Below the pieces are notes generated by a model. The model saw only the letters and a list, made by a program, of their open reading frames with translations, did no database searches and was not told the DNA's origin. A DNA stretch of 51,195 nt from Rhodoferax sp. Lineage in GTDB: Bacteria; Pseudomonadota; Gammaproteobacteria; Burkholderiales; Burkholderiaceae_C. A program made the position numbers and the translations under genes. How positions within the stretch are numbered: the stretch's first letter is position 1; each line of letters opens with the position of its first letter. Location of the stretch: NCBI RefSeq assembly GCF_030646845.1, contig NZ_JAUSLE010000062.1:1-51195 (forward strand). The letters run 5' to 3'. Positions 1-7,330 of the stretch are shown here, one piece after another.

Positions 1-1
1 G

Positions 2-145
2 ATTGCACTGGCGATCGAGATGGGCGCGGATGCCGTGGACATCGGCAAGACTATCCACCCGCATCCGACGCTTGGGGAATCCATCGGCATGGCGGCGGAA
101 GTGGCGCATGGCAGCTGCACGGATTTGCCGCCGGCGCGGAAATAG
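2..145 (+). CDS. lpdA: Dihydrolipoamide dehydrogenase (E3), C-terminal end only
   Basis: The window opens inside this gene; only the last 47 codons are present, ending at a TAG. The residues HPHPTLGES match the conserved C-terminal dimer-interface motif of flavin disulfide oxidoreductases, where the second histidine is the active-site base that works on the redox disulfide of the partner subunit. E3 reoxidises dihydrolipoyl groups of 2-oxoacid dehydrogenases with NAD+. A second, complete E3 gene lies at 11566-12993 inside the 2-oxoglutarate dehydrogenase operon, so this copy probably serves pyruvate dehydrogenase; that assignment is inference because the upstream genes are outside the window. 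Confidence 0.85.
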   Translation: MALAIEMGADAVDIGKTIHPHPTLGESIGMAAEVAHGSCTDLPPARK

Positions 146-235
146 CGCACATAACAAGCTAATGCTCGCGCCCGGGCTCTCACCGTCACGGCTGCTTACT
201 TTGCCGGGAAAACTCTAGTCGGGCAGAGCGTGGCC

Positions 236-841
236 TCAGACAGGCCTTGACGGCAACTCAAGCGCGTGAAAGACCTTGATCGCCGCCCAGGCGTCGTTGG
301 CGGAATAGACGATCTGGCTTTCCGACAGCTGCCGGTTGGCCCAGTTGGAGGTGGTGGCTTTCCTTGACTTCAGGAATCGCCGGTTGAACATGACCGCCAC
401 CGCGCCCCTGACGCCAAGCTCTTTGACGTAGCCTTTTTCCCTGAAAACCACATTGAGATCGAGCACATTCTTGGGACGCACGCCCAAGGTGCGCATGATT
501 TGTACATGGTCACCGGCCAGGCCAAACCCGACCTTGGTGATGCGTTCCGATACCAGCAGCGTTGAAACAACTTCGCAGCAGCCGGCGTCATGCAACTGGA
601 AGACATAAGCCATGTGCAGCGTGGAAAACTGCACGACGTGCGGCCCCTCTGATACCTCCGCCTTGGCAAATGTCGGTTTGGACTCGGTATCAAACCCCAG
701 TACCGTGCTCGCCTCAAGCGCCTGCAATGCCTGGTCGGCCTGCTGCCGTGTCGAGACGACGACGATGCTGTCCAGCCCGAGGCGGCTCAGGGGTTCAAGT
801 CCCGCTATTTCATCTTTGGTCGGTGAGGGGAGACGCAGCAT
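236..841 (-). CDS. DEDDy-type 3'-5' exonuclease domain protein
   Basis: A 201-residue protein made of one DnaQ-like exonuclease fold of the RNase D/WRN type. All five signature residues are visible: D51 and E53 in FDTES, D111 in GLAGD, and Y179 with D183 in YSANDAW. Such enzymes remove nucleotides from 3' ends with two metal ions; whether this one prefers DNA or RNA cannot be read from sequence. There is no HRDC domain, so it is not a full RNase D. An ATG at 841 with a purine-rich AAAGAAG upstream is preferred over the longer frame from 910, which would reach further into the upstream gene. The start overlaps the upstream gene by 32 nt, suggesting co-expression. Confidence 0.8.
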   Translation of the reverse strand: MLRLPSPTKDEIAGLEPLSRLGLDSIVVVSTRQQADQALQALEASTVLGFDTESKPTFAKAEVSEGPHVVQFSTLHMAYVFQLHDAGCCEVVSTLLVSERITKVGFGLAGDHVQIMRTLGVRPKNVLDLNVVFREKGYVKELGVRGAVAVMFNRRFLKSRKATTSNWANRQLSESQIVYSANDAWAAIKVFHALELPSRPV

Positions 842-1433
842 GGGCTTCTTTCTTTTTGCCAAGGGCGACGCGGTATTCCTCCAGCCGGGCTTCGTAGTCG
901 GCGGCGTCACCGTAGTCCAGAAACCGGTTGTAGTGGGCGTGCGTTCCCAGAATCTTGTGCGCGTGTTTGATCGGGCAAAAATACTCTTCGGTGCGCGCCA
1001 GAATCTCGGCCATGTAACTCATCAGCCCATTGCCATATTCGCAGTAGGTGCAGTGGAATTTTTCGATGAAATTGAGGTAACCGAGCTGATGCCGGTCAAA
1101 CACGATGTAGTCGGCGCGTCGCACCTTGGTCACGCCGTAGATGGGGAAGCAGGCCCACTGGTAGAAGCTGACACACAGGTCCAGCATCATCAGCGGAAAG
1201 ATCATGCCGTAAATGATTGGCCCGGTAATCAGGTTCTGCGGGCGGTTGGTAACCAGCCAGCGGAAGAAGTTCTTCTTGAGTTTGCGGTGCGCAGCTTTTA
1301 CCGAAGCCTCGAATTCCACCCGTTTGCCCTTGATCTGGAAGAACATCTTGCCTTCCTGTTCCTGGACGGCGGTGCGCAGATCACCTTCAAGCGCTGCCAT
1401 TTGGGCCAGTATTTGGGAAATTCGATCGTTCAT
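810..1433 (-). CDS. Conserved hypothetical protein with HCxxC motif
   Basis: A 207-residue protein of unknown function. A charged N-terminal helix (residues 1-60) is followed by a hydrophobic stretch at about 67-100 that could be one or two membrane or monotopic helices. A cysteine/histidine cluster comes next: H127, C128, C131 (HCTYCEYGNG), then C153 with H157 and H159 (YFCPIKHAHK), which could bind a metal. The ATG at 1433 is chosen over 1484 because AGGAAT sits just upstream. The 3' end overlaps the exonuclease gene. I recognise it as a type of protein seen in Burkholderiales but know no function. A Zn-ribbon-like or metal-dependent enzyme role is speculation. Confidence 0.7.
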   Translation of the reverse strand: MNDRISQILAQMAALEGDLRTAVQEQEGKMFFQIKGKRVEFEASVKAAHRKLKKNFFRWLVTNRPQNLITGPIIYGMIFPLMMLDLCVSFYQWACFPIYGVTKVRRADYIVFDRHQLGYLNFIEKFHCTYCEYGNGLMSYMAEILARTEEYFCPIKHAHKILGTHAHYNRFLDYGDAADYEARLEEYRVALGKKKEAHAASPLTDQR

Positions 1434-1502
1434 GGGATTCCTGTGCCGGCAATGAATGCCAGCCCGATAGGGCGCAAAGGCCAAATATTAAAGGGATTTT
1501 CA

Positions 1503-1550
1503 GCCTCTAGCCCACGTGTAATGGGCATTTAACGCTATTGAAAAGATAGC
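1503..1550 (+). repeat. Dispersed intergenic repeat, copy A
   Basis: This lies between the convergently transcribed-through minus genes. It begins GCCTCTAGCCCACGTG and ends with a small hairpin (GCTAT at 1534-1538, ATAGC at 1546-1550). The same head is seen at 38074 and 44555, and the tail resembles 13036-13065. It is the only notable content of the 130-bp gap 1434-1563. Function is unknown. Confidence 0.6.
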
Positions 1551-1563
1551 AAGCAGGCTGAAT

Positions 1564-2142
1564 TTAGCGTACGGCAGGCTCAGTTGCCTGGGCGGCCTGA
1601 AGGCTTGGTGTCTCTGATGCGGTGCTTTGCACCCGTCGGGCGCCGTCAAAACGTTGGTTCCAGTACGCTACGCCCATGCTCTCTACCCGCACTTCGGCAC
1701 CAGGCTTGGGCGAATGGATGAATTTGCCCTCGCCGACATAAATGCCGACATGGCTGAAGGCGCGCCGCATGGTGTTGAAAAAAACCAGATCGCCGGGCTG
1801 CAATTCAGCGCGATCGATCTTTGCAGTGGCGGCGGCTTGCTGTTCGGCTTTGCGAGGAAGGATCAGACCCACTGTTTGCTGGTACATGGCCCTGACGAAG
1901 CCGCTGCAGTCAAAGCCGGTCTCTGCCGTGTTGCCGCCACGCCGGTAGGGCACACCCAGAAAGCCGATGGCCGTAACGACCAGTTCAGATGCTTTTTCGC
2001 TGACGGAGTGCCGCACGTGGTCAATCCGCGCCAACAGACCTTTGTCCGCCAGAAGCTGGTCCATGTCATCGACCGCCCCGGGAGGACTGGCCTGTGCACT
2101 GACGGCAAACAAAATGGCAATGAGGGCGGCGGGGATTCGCAT
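1564..2142 (-). CDS. Secreted NlpC/P60 peptidoglycan endopeptidase
   Basis: A 192-residue cell-wall hydrolase of the C40 family, expected to cut peptide crosslinks or stems of murein in the periplasm. Residues 1-18 form a signal peptide ending in SAQA. The NlpC/P60 domain fills about 50-185 and shows the catalytic set: C79 in DCSGFVR, H131 in SHVGIYVG and a third polar residue H143 in FIHS. PGDLVFF is another family hallmark. The ATG at 2142 gives a clean signal peptide; a TTG at 2178 is a poorer choice. No Shine-Dalgarno precedes this ATG. Instead a good promoter ends 6 nt before it (see 2149-2178), suggesting a leaderless message. Confidence 0.88.
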   Translation of the reverse strand: MRIPAALIAILFAVSAQASPPGAVDDMDQLLADKGLLARIDHVRHSVSEKASELVVTAIGFLGVPYRRGGNTAETGFDCSGFVRAMYQQTVGLILPRKAEQQAAATAKIDRAELQPGDLVFFNTMRRAFSHVGIYVGEGKFIHSPKPGAEVRVESMGVAYWNQRFDGARRVQSTASETPSLQAAQATEPAVR

Positions 2143-2148
2143 GGGGGT

Positions 2149-2178
2149 AGGATACTTGCAGGTCAAGCGTGCTGTCAA
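2149..2178 (-). promoter_or_regulatory. Sigma70-like promoter of the NlpC/P60 gene
   Basis: Read on the minus strand, TTGACA (2178-2173, perfect -35) is followed by an 18-nt spacer and TATCCT (2154-2149). Only six bases separate the -10 box from the ATG at 2142, so transcription should start at or next to the A of the ATG. The rest of the 99-bp divergent gap is AT-rich and probably also carries the promoter of the reductase gene at 2242. Confidence 0.6.
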
Positions 2179-2241
2179 GTTAAAGCATTTTTTAAATTAG
2201 TCGCTTAACTTATTGATTTTCTTATATTTTTGAGGTTTCGC

Positions 2242-3222
2242 ATGTTCAAAGCACTGTTGTTGGAAAACGCTGACGGATTCACGGCATCGGTCCAGCAGGT
2301 GGACGAATCACGGCTGCCGCAGGGCGACGTCACGGTCGCCGTTGCCTACTCCACCCTCAATTACAAGGATGGACTCGCCATCACCAACAAGAGCCCGGTA
2401 GTGCGGAACTGGCCCATGGTGGCTGGCATCGATGGCGCAGGCACAGTGATCGAGTCCAGTCATCCGGGATGGAAAGCGGGCGACATATTTGTTCACAACG
2501 GCTGGGGCGTGGGTGAGACGCATTGGGGCTGCCTGAGTGAGAAAGCGCGGCTCAAGGGCGACTGGCTGGTCAAACTGCCAACCGTCTTTACCCCGCGCCA
2601 GGCCATGGCCATCGGCACGGCAGGGTACACGGCCATGCTGTGCGTCATGGCGCTGGAAGATCATGGCATCCAACCAGATGCGGGCGAGATCCTGGTTACC
2701 GGTGCCACCGGCGGAGTGGGGAGTGTGGCGATCGCCTTGCTGGGCAAGCTGGGCTACACGGTAGTGGCAGCCACCGGCAAAGCGGGTGAAGCGGCGTATC
2801 TCCAGTCGCTGGGCGCCACCAGCATCATCGACCGCGCGTTGCTTGCCAACCCCGGCAAACCGTTCCAGAAAGAGCGCTGGGCGGGGGTAGTGGACGCCGT
2901 CGGGTCGCACACCCTGGCCAACGCCCTGGCGCAAACCCGTTACGGTGGCGTGGTGGCCGCCTGCGGGCTGGCTCAGGGTATGGACCTGCCCACCACGGTT
3001 ATGCCTTTTATTCTGCGTGGTGTGACGCTGGCGGGCATTGATTCGGTCATGGCCCCGCTGTCCAAGCGGCAGCGTGCCTGGGAGCGCCTGGCACGCGACC
3101 TCGACGCCACCCTGCTGGAGTCGATGATTGAAGAGGTTTCGCTTGAAGGTGCGATTGGCAGGGCGCATGCGCTCATGGCGGGCCAGGTGCGGGGCCGGGT
3201 GGTCGTAAAGACCGGCCTTTGA
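2242..3222 (+). CDS. acuI: AcuI/YhdH-family NADPH-dependent acryloyl-CoA reductase
   Basis: A 326-residue zinc-independent medium-chain dehydrogenase/reductase. An N-terminal GroES-like domain (about 1-125, with NYKDGLA and AGIDGAGTV) precedes a Rossmann domain (about 145-290) with the nucleotide loop TGATGGVGSVA. The sequence matches the YhdH/AcuI branch, whose characterised members reduce acryloyl-CoA to propionyl-CoA with NADPH. The ATG at 2242 has GAGG at 2232-2235. A propionate-CoA ligase lies 2 kb downstream, which fits a C3 acid pathway. The family call is firm. The exact substrate is inferred; a broader quinone or enone reductase activity is possible. Confidence 0.82.
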   Translation: MFKALLLENADGFTASVQQVDESRLPQGDVTVAVAYSTLNYKDGLAITNKSPVVRNWPMVAGIDGAGTVIESSHPGWKAGDIFVHNGWGVGETHWGCLSEKARLKGDWLVKLPTVFTPRQAMAIGTAGYTAMLCVMALEDHGIQPDAGEILVTGATGGVGSVAIALLGKLGYTVVAATGKAGEAAYLQSLGATSIIDRALLANPGKPFQKERWAGVVDAVGSHTLANALAQTRYGGVVAACGLAQGMDLPTTVMPFILRGVTLAGIDSVMAPLSKRQRAWERLARDLDATLLESMIEEVSLEGAIGRAHALMAGQVRGRVVVKTGL

Positions 3223-3271
3223 GTTTGCCGGGCGGTCAGGCCGAATCGTGGCAACGGGCGACAATCCATCA

Positions 3272-3574
3272 ATGAGCTACACCCTGACTCTCAGAACGTC
3301 TGAAGAGGCCTCCGATGCCGCGCGCCGCGAAGCCGAACAACGCTTTCGCCGTGCGTTGGATGCCGCGTTGGGTGACGCCAGCCTCGTGGTCCCCACCTAT
3401 GCCGCTTACCTGCAGATCGTGGGCACCTACGGCGATGCCCCGGATCTGGATGCACTGACTTCCGCTGAGCGGGAAGTGTTCGACCAGTGGCAAGCCGCCG
3501 AGTCCGCCGCCATGACGGCCGCCTTCGGGCCGCATCGCTATATGGATGACGCGTGGTTTGACATCGGGGTTTAA
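3272..3574 (+). CDS. Hypothetical small acidic protein
   Basis: A 100-residue protein I do not recognise. It has no signal peptide or membrane segment. It is rich in Ala and acidic residues and ends with aromatic HRYMDDAWFDIGV. It begins MSYTLTLRTSEEA and looks soluble and helical. A GTG at 3248 would give eight more residues, but the ATG at 3272 is preferred. No Shine-Dalgarno is seen; a GACAAT hexamer ends six bases before the ATG. It lies 49 bp after the AcuI-type gene in the same direction, so read-through from that gene is also possible. Coding is supported by third-position GC bias typical of the neighbours. Confidence 0.55.
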   Translation: MSYTLTLRTSEEASDAARREAEQRFRRALDAALGDASLVVPTYAAYLQIVGTYGDAPDLDALTSAEREVFDQWQAAESAAMTAAFGPHRYMDDAWFDIGV

Positions 3575-3641
3575 GAGGGCCGCCGTTCGCCGACCGGGCA
3601 GTCATGGTTTGTGACGGGTGCAGGATCGCGCTGTATGCCAA

Positions 3642-3740
3642 GTTCAATAAATTGCGCGTTCGATTAAAAAAATGAACAATGTTTAATTAATAGTTACGCG
3701 GTTCAATTAAATGATCGTTGTGGGGACTCTGGGCTATAGT
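3642..3740. promoter_or_regulatory. AT-rich control region with repeated GTTCRATWAA sites
   Basis: The gap before the TetR gene is strikingly AT-rich against its surroundings. It has three direct copies of GTTCRATWAA (GTTCAATAA at 3642, GTTCGATTAA at 3658, GTTCAATTAA at 3701), the palindrome TTAATTAA (3683-3690), and an inverted pair TTTAATT (3682-3688)/AATTAAA (3705-3711). TATAGT at 3735-3740 is a likely -10 box. TetR regulators usually bind operators in their own promoter, so these are candidate operator sites. No -35 box is convincing. Confidence 0.45.
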
Positions 3741-3746
3741 TTCCCC

Positions 3747-4445
3747 ATGCAAGCCAAACACCAGCGAAAGCAGACCATGATCGATACACGTCGGGCATTG
3801 GTGCTTGACGCTGCGCGTACCGCGTTTGCCGATGTTGGCATGGAAGGGATCAACATCCGCGACATCGCCAGGCGGGCGGGCTATACGCCAGGGGCGATTT
3901 ATTCCTATTTCGACAGCAAGGAGGCCATCTTTGAAGCGCTGCTGGCGGAGTCCCTTGAACGTTTGAACGCGTCGGTGGCGCAGGCGAGGGTGGTCAAAAA
4001 CAAGCCGGACAAAACCTTGCTGAGCAAGTCGCTGGCCTGGTTCGGCTTTTGTGCCAACAACCCACGCGATCTGGATTTGGCCTTTCACCTGCTGCAGCGC
4101 ATGAGGCCACGCGCGTTGGCAAGCGGGCCCGATAACTCCCCCGATCCGCAATCGGAAATCATCCGCATCCATGGGCGCCTGCTCGAAGCACTGTTGCCCG
4201 GAAAGGCGGCGTTGCTGGAGATGGGCCTGAACCCGGTGCAAGCCACGCGCGAATCGACCGCCCTGTTCGCGCATGGCGTGGGCCTGCTGCTGTTGCAGCC
4301 TACCGGGCTACTTGGGCAGCCTGCGCAGGCTTTGTTCAAGCTGTATCTGGAGCAGCTGCTTGTGCGCTGCAATGGAGCGGTTGATGTGCTGCAAACCGAG
4401 GGCGCAGAGTCCGACTCACAGGCGCAGGTCAGTCTGTTTGAGTAG
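3747..4445 (+). CDS. TetR-family transcriptional regulator
   Basis: A 232-residue regulator. The DNA-binding domain is at about 12-60, with INIRDIARRAGYTPGAIYSYF as the helix-turn-helix and an adjoining YFDSKEAIFEALL. The C-terminal ligand/dimer domain is divergent and its ligand cannot be predicted. The ATG at 3747 follows TATAGT by six bases. Alternative starts are 3711, which would place the -10 box inside the gene, and 3777, which keeps the whole helix-turn-helix. It probably represses itself through the repeats upstream. Its position between the AcuI-type reductase and PrpE suggests control of acyl-CoA metabolism, which is inference only. Confidence 0.82.
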   Translation: MQAKHQRKQTMIDTRRALVLDAARTAFADVGMEGINIRDIARRAGYTPGAIYSYFDSKEAIFEALLAESLERLNASVAQARVVKNKPDKTLLSKSLAWFGFCANNPRDLDLAFHLLQRMRPRALASGPDNSPDPQSEIIRIHGRLLEALLPGKAALLEMGLNPVQATRESTALFAHGVGLLLLQPTGLLGQPAQALFKLYLEQLLVRCNGAVDVLQTEGAESDSQAQVSLFE

Positions 4446-4456
4446 CCTCCGGTACC

Positions 4457-4484
4457 GTGATCTGATCCGATCACCTGTCCTTTT
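4457..4484 (+). terminator. Possible terminator after the TetR gene
   Basis: GTGATC (4457-4462) and GATCAC (4469-4474) form a 6-bp stem with a 6-nt loop, followed after six bases by TTTT (4481-4484). The stem is short, so this could instead be a palindromic protein-binding site ahead of the hydrolase gene at 4548. Confidence 0.3.
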
Positions 4485-4547
4485 GCCTGCGCCTGCGGTC
4501 TAATCAGGCATTGCCCGAATTGGTCCAACCTCTTTAGAAAGATTGCC

Positions 4548-5150
4548 ATGCTGCTAGACGCCGCTGAATCCCAACTCGTTCTGGTGGACTACCAGATCCG
4601 CCTGATGCCTGCCATTTTTGAAGATGCCCTGGTGGTCGCCAACGCTGTGCGTCTGGGGCAACTGGCGCGGTTGATGGCGGTTCCCGTGTGGGGCACAGAA
4701 CAGAACCCGTCCAAACTGGGTGAGAATCTGGCCGAGGTCAAGGCGTTGTGCAATCAAACCTTGAGCAAGATGCATTTCAGCGGCGTTGAAGAGGGCCTGG
4801 GCGAATGGCTTCGGCCTCCGGCCAAGCCCGTGGCGGGCAATGCCCGCAGCTTGCCCAAGCACCTGCAAAAGCCCGCGGCCGATGTGCCGGAGCGAAACAC
4901 GGTGGTGATCGCTGGTTGTGAAGCCCATGTCTGCTTGTTGCAGACAGCCCTCGACTTGCTGGAAGACGAGTTTGATGTCTGGGTGGTCACCGATGCGTGT
5001 AGTTCGCGCACCGAACGCAACCGGGATGCCGCGTTTGACCGTCTGGCGGGCGCCGGGGCGGAGCTGGTAACGACCGAGATGGTGGCGTTCGAGTGGCTGC
5101 GTACGGCCGAACATGCCGCTTTCAAGGCAGTTCAGGCCCTGATCAAGTAG
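4548..5150 (+). CDS. Isochorismatase-like cysteine hydrolase
   Basis: A 200-residue single-domain hydrolase of the isochorismatase superfamily. The catalytic triad is visible: D14 in LVDYQ, K74 in SKMHFS and C129 in GCEAHVC. Family members hydrolyse isochorismate, nicotinamide, biuret or other small amides and vinyl ethers through a covalent cysteine intermediate. This one most resembles the YcaC-like branch of unknown substrate. AGAAAG lies about 9 nt before the ATG. It is followed after 101 bp by prpE. The superfamily is certain; the substrate is not. Confidence 0.85.
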   Translation: MLLDAAESQLVLVDYQIRLMPAIFEDALVVANAVRLGQLARLMAVPVWGTEQNPSKLGENLAEVKALCNQTLSKMHFSGVEEGLGEWLRPPAKPVAGNARSLPKHLQKPAADVPERNTVVIAGCEAHVCLLQTALDLLEDEFDVWVVTDACSSRTERNRDAAFDRLAGAGAELVTTEMVAFEWLRTAEHAAFKAVQALIK

Positions 5151-5251
5151 CGTTCAGCCGCCCTGCGCGGATTGGTGGGCCAAGTCAGGCTGTAGCAAGC
5201 TGCCTGCTCATAATTATGAATTCAGTTTACCGACCCGACTGGAGACCAACA

Positions 5252-7147
5252 ATGACCGCCTATGCCGATTTCTATCGCCGCTCTCTCAATGAGCGTGATG
5301 CCTTCTGGGCCGAACAGGCCCAACTAGTCGATTGGAAAACGCAGCCCCAGCAAATCTGCGACTACAGCAATCCGCCATTTGCCAAATGGTTTGTGGGCGG
5401 TACCACCAATCTGTGCCACAACGCCGTGGACCGCCATCTCAAGGATCGGCCTGATCAGGCGGCGCTGATTTTCGTCTCCACCGAGACCAATCAGGAAAAG
5501 GTCTATTCCTTCCGCGAACTGCATGCGGAAGTTCAGCGCATGGCGGCGGCGATCAAAGAATTGGGTGTGCAAAAGGGCGACCGGGTGCTTATCTACATGC
5601 CCATGATTGCCGAAGCTGCGTTTGCCATGCTGGCCTGCGCACGCATCGGCGCTATTCATACGGTGGTGTTTGGCGGCTTTGCCTCAGGCTCGCTGGCTTC
5701 GCGTATTGAAGACGCGGAGCCCAAGCTGGTGATCAGCGCCGACGCCGGTTCGCGTGGCGGCAAGGCCGTGGCCTACAAGCCCCTGTTGGACGAAGCCATC
5801 CGCTTGTCCAGCCACAAGCCCGGTGCGGTGCTGTTGGTTGATCGCGGGTTGTCTGCTATGAATCTGGTAGTTGGACGCGACCATTTGTGGGGGGCATTGC
5901 GGCAAAAACACCTGAACACGGTGGTGGAATGTGAGTGGGTGGACGCGACGCACCCGAGCTACACGCTGTACACCAGCGGCACCACGGGCAAGCCCAAAGG
6001 CGTGCAGCGCGATACCGGTGGCTATGCCGTGGCGCTGGCGGCCAGCATGAAGCACATTTACTGCGGCAATGCCGGCGAAACCTATTTCTCCACCAGCGAT
6101 ATCGGCTGGGTGGTGGGGCACAGCTACATCGTCTATGGTCCCCTGATTGCGGGCATGGCCACCATCATGTACGAAGGTCTGCCCACCCGTCCGGATGGCG
6201 GGATCTGGTGGAGTCTGGTGGAGAAGTACAAAGTCACCGTGATGTTCAGTGCACCCACTGCGGTGCGGGTGCTGAAAAAGCAGGACCCGGCTTTGCTCAC
6301 CAAATATGACCTCTCCAGCCTCCGCGCTTTGTTTCTGGCCGGTGAGCCCCTGGATGAGCCGACGGCCCAGTGGATCAGCCAGGGGCTGGGCAAGCCGATC
6401 ATCGACAACTACTGGCAGACGGAGACCGGCTGGCCGATTCTCTCGCTATGCAATGGTGTGGAGCCGATGCCCACCAAGTTCGGCTCACCGGGCAAGGCCG
6501 TCTATGGCTACAACGTCAAGCTGCTGGATGACCAGACCGGCGAGGAGTTGACCGGTCCCAACCAGAAGGGCGTGGTCGCCATCGAAGGTCCGCTGCCCCC
6601 GGGCTGCATGCAAACCGTGTGGCGTGACGACGAGCGCTTCGTCAAGACCTACTGGTCCAGCGTGCCGGGCCGACTGGTGTACAGCACCTTTGACTGGGGC
6701 ATTCGCGACGCGGATGGCTACTTCTTCATCCTGGGGCGCACCGACGACGTGATCAATGTGGCCGGACACCGCCTGGGTACCCGCGAGATCGAAGAGAGCA
6801 TTTCGGCCCACCCCAACATTTCCGAGGTGGCGGTGGTGGGGGTGGCGGATCAACTCAAAGGGCAGGTCGCCATGGCCTTTGCCGTGGTCAAGGACGCCAG
6901 TCTGCTGGGCGATGACGCGGCGCGCCTGAAGCTCGAGGGGGAGATCATGAAGCTCGTCGACAACGATTTGGGTGCCGTGGCCCGACCGGCGCGCGTGCGG
7001 TTTGTCAGCACCCTGCCGAAAACCCGTAGCGGCAAGCTGTTGCGTCGGGCCGTCCAGGCGGTGTGCGAAGGGCGCGATCCTGGCGATTTGACGACCATGG
7101 ACGACCCGGCGGCGCTGCAGCAGATCAGGGATTTGATGGCGAGTTAG
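5252..7147 (+). CDS. prpE: Propionate--CoA ligase
   Basis: A 631-residue AMP-forming acyl-CoA synthetase, the usual length of PrpE. It activates propionate to propionyl-CoA through a propionyl-AMP intermediate in the cytoplasm. The P-loop TSGTTGKPKG lies at about 239-250, followed by RDTGGYAVAL, the A5 motif NYWQTETGWP, the hinge region GRTDDVINVAGHR and the catalytic lysine K595 in SGKLLRR, a site typically silenced by acetylation. The N-terminal NPPFAKWF and NLCHNAVDRH segments are typical of PrpE rather than Acs. GGAGA at 5241-5245 sets the ATG at 5252. Methylcitrate-cycle genes are not in the window, so how the product is used is not shown here. Confidence 0.92.
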   Translation: MTAYADFYRRSLNERDAFWAEQAQLVDWKTQPQQICDYSNPPFAKWFVGGTTNLCHNAVDRHLKDRPDQAALIFVSTETNQEKVYSFRELHAEVQRMAAAIKELGVQKGDRVLIYMPMIAEAAFAMLACARIGAIHTVVFGGFASGSLASRIEDAEPKLVISADAGSRGGKAVAYKPLLDEAIRLSSHKPGAVLLVDRGLSAMNLVVGRDHLWGALRQKHLNTVVECEWVDATHPSYTLYTSGTTGKPKGVQRDTGGYAVALAASMKHIYCGNAGETYFSTSDIGWVVGHSYIVYGPLIAGMATIMYEGLPTRPDGGIWWSLVEKYKVTVMFSAPTAVRVLKKQDPALLTKYDLSSLRALFLAGEPLDEPTAQWISQGLGKPIIDNYWQTETGWPILSLCNGVEPMPTKFGSPGKAVYGYNVKLLDDQTGEELTGPNQKGVVAIEGPLPPGCMQTVWRDDERFVKTYWSSVPGRLVYSTFDWGIRDADGYFFILGRTDDVINVAGHRLGTREIEESISAHPNISEVAVVGVADQLKGQVAMAFAVVKDASLLGDDAARLKLEGEIMKLVDNDLGAVARPARVRFVSTLPKTRSGKLLRRAVQAVCEGRDPGDLTTMDDPAALQQIRDLMAS

Positions 7148-7330
7148 GTTGGCGCCAAACACCAACGTTATTGTTCAGTGCCTCTTTGATGGCACAATTG
7201 CATGAGTTACTAGGCCCTTCCAACGCCACAGTCGCATCCGCCAAACGGTTCAGCCGTGACGCGGAAGGTTAATCAAACAACAGCTTTAACCAGCTAATGT
7301 TCCCTGAAGGGGAACGGAGGTCAGCGGAAA

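Noticed and set aside
5860..5885. Sequence in prpE resembling the repeat tail (CTGCTATGAATCTGGTAG)
   Set aside because: The encoded residues fit the normal PrpE alignment, the CTCTAGCCC head is absent, and the match is too short.
7188..7272. A 27-codon frame that might be a leader peptide before odhA
   Set aside because: No ribosome site, no regulatory amino-acid run and no attenuator-like structure.
7300..7320. Stem TTCCC/GGGAA just before the odhA ribosome site as a riboswitch
   Set aside because: Only a 5-bp stem that does not cover the Shine-Dalgarno, with no known riboswitch features.
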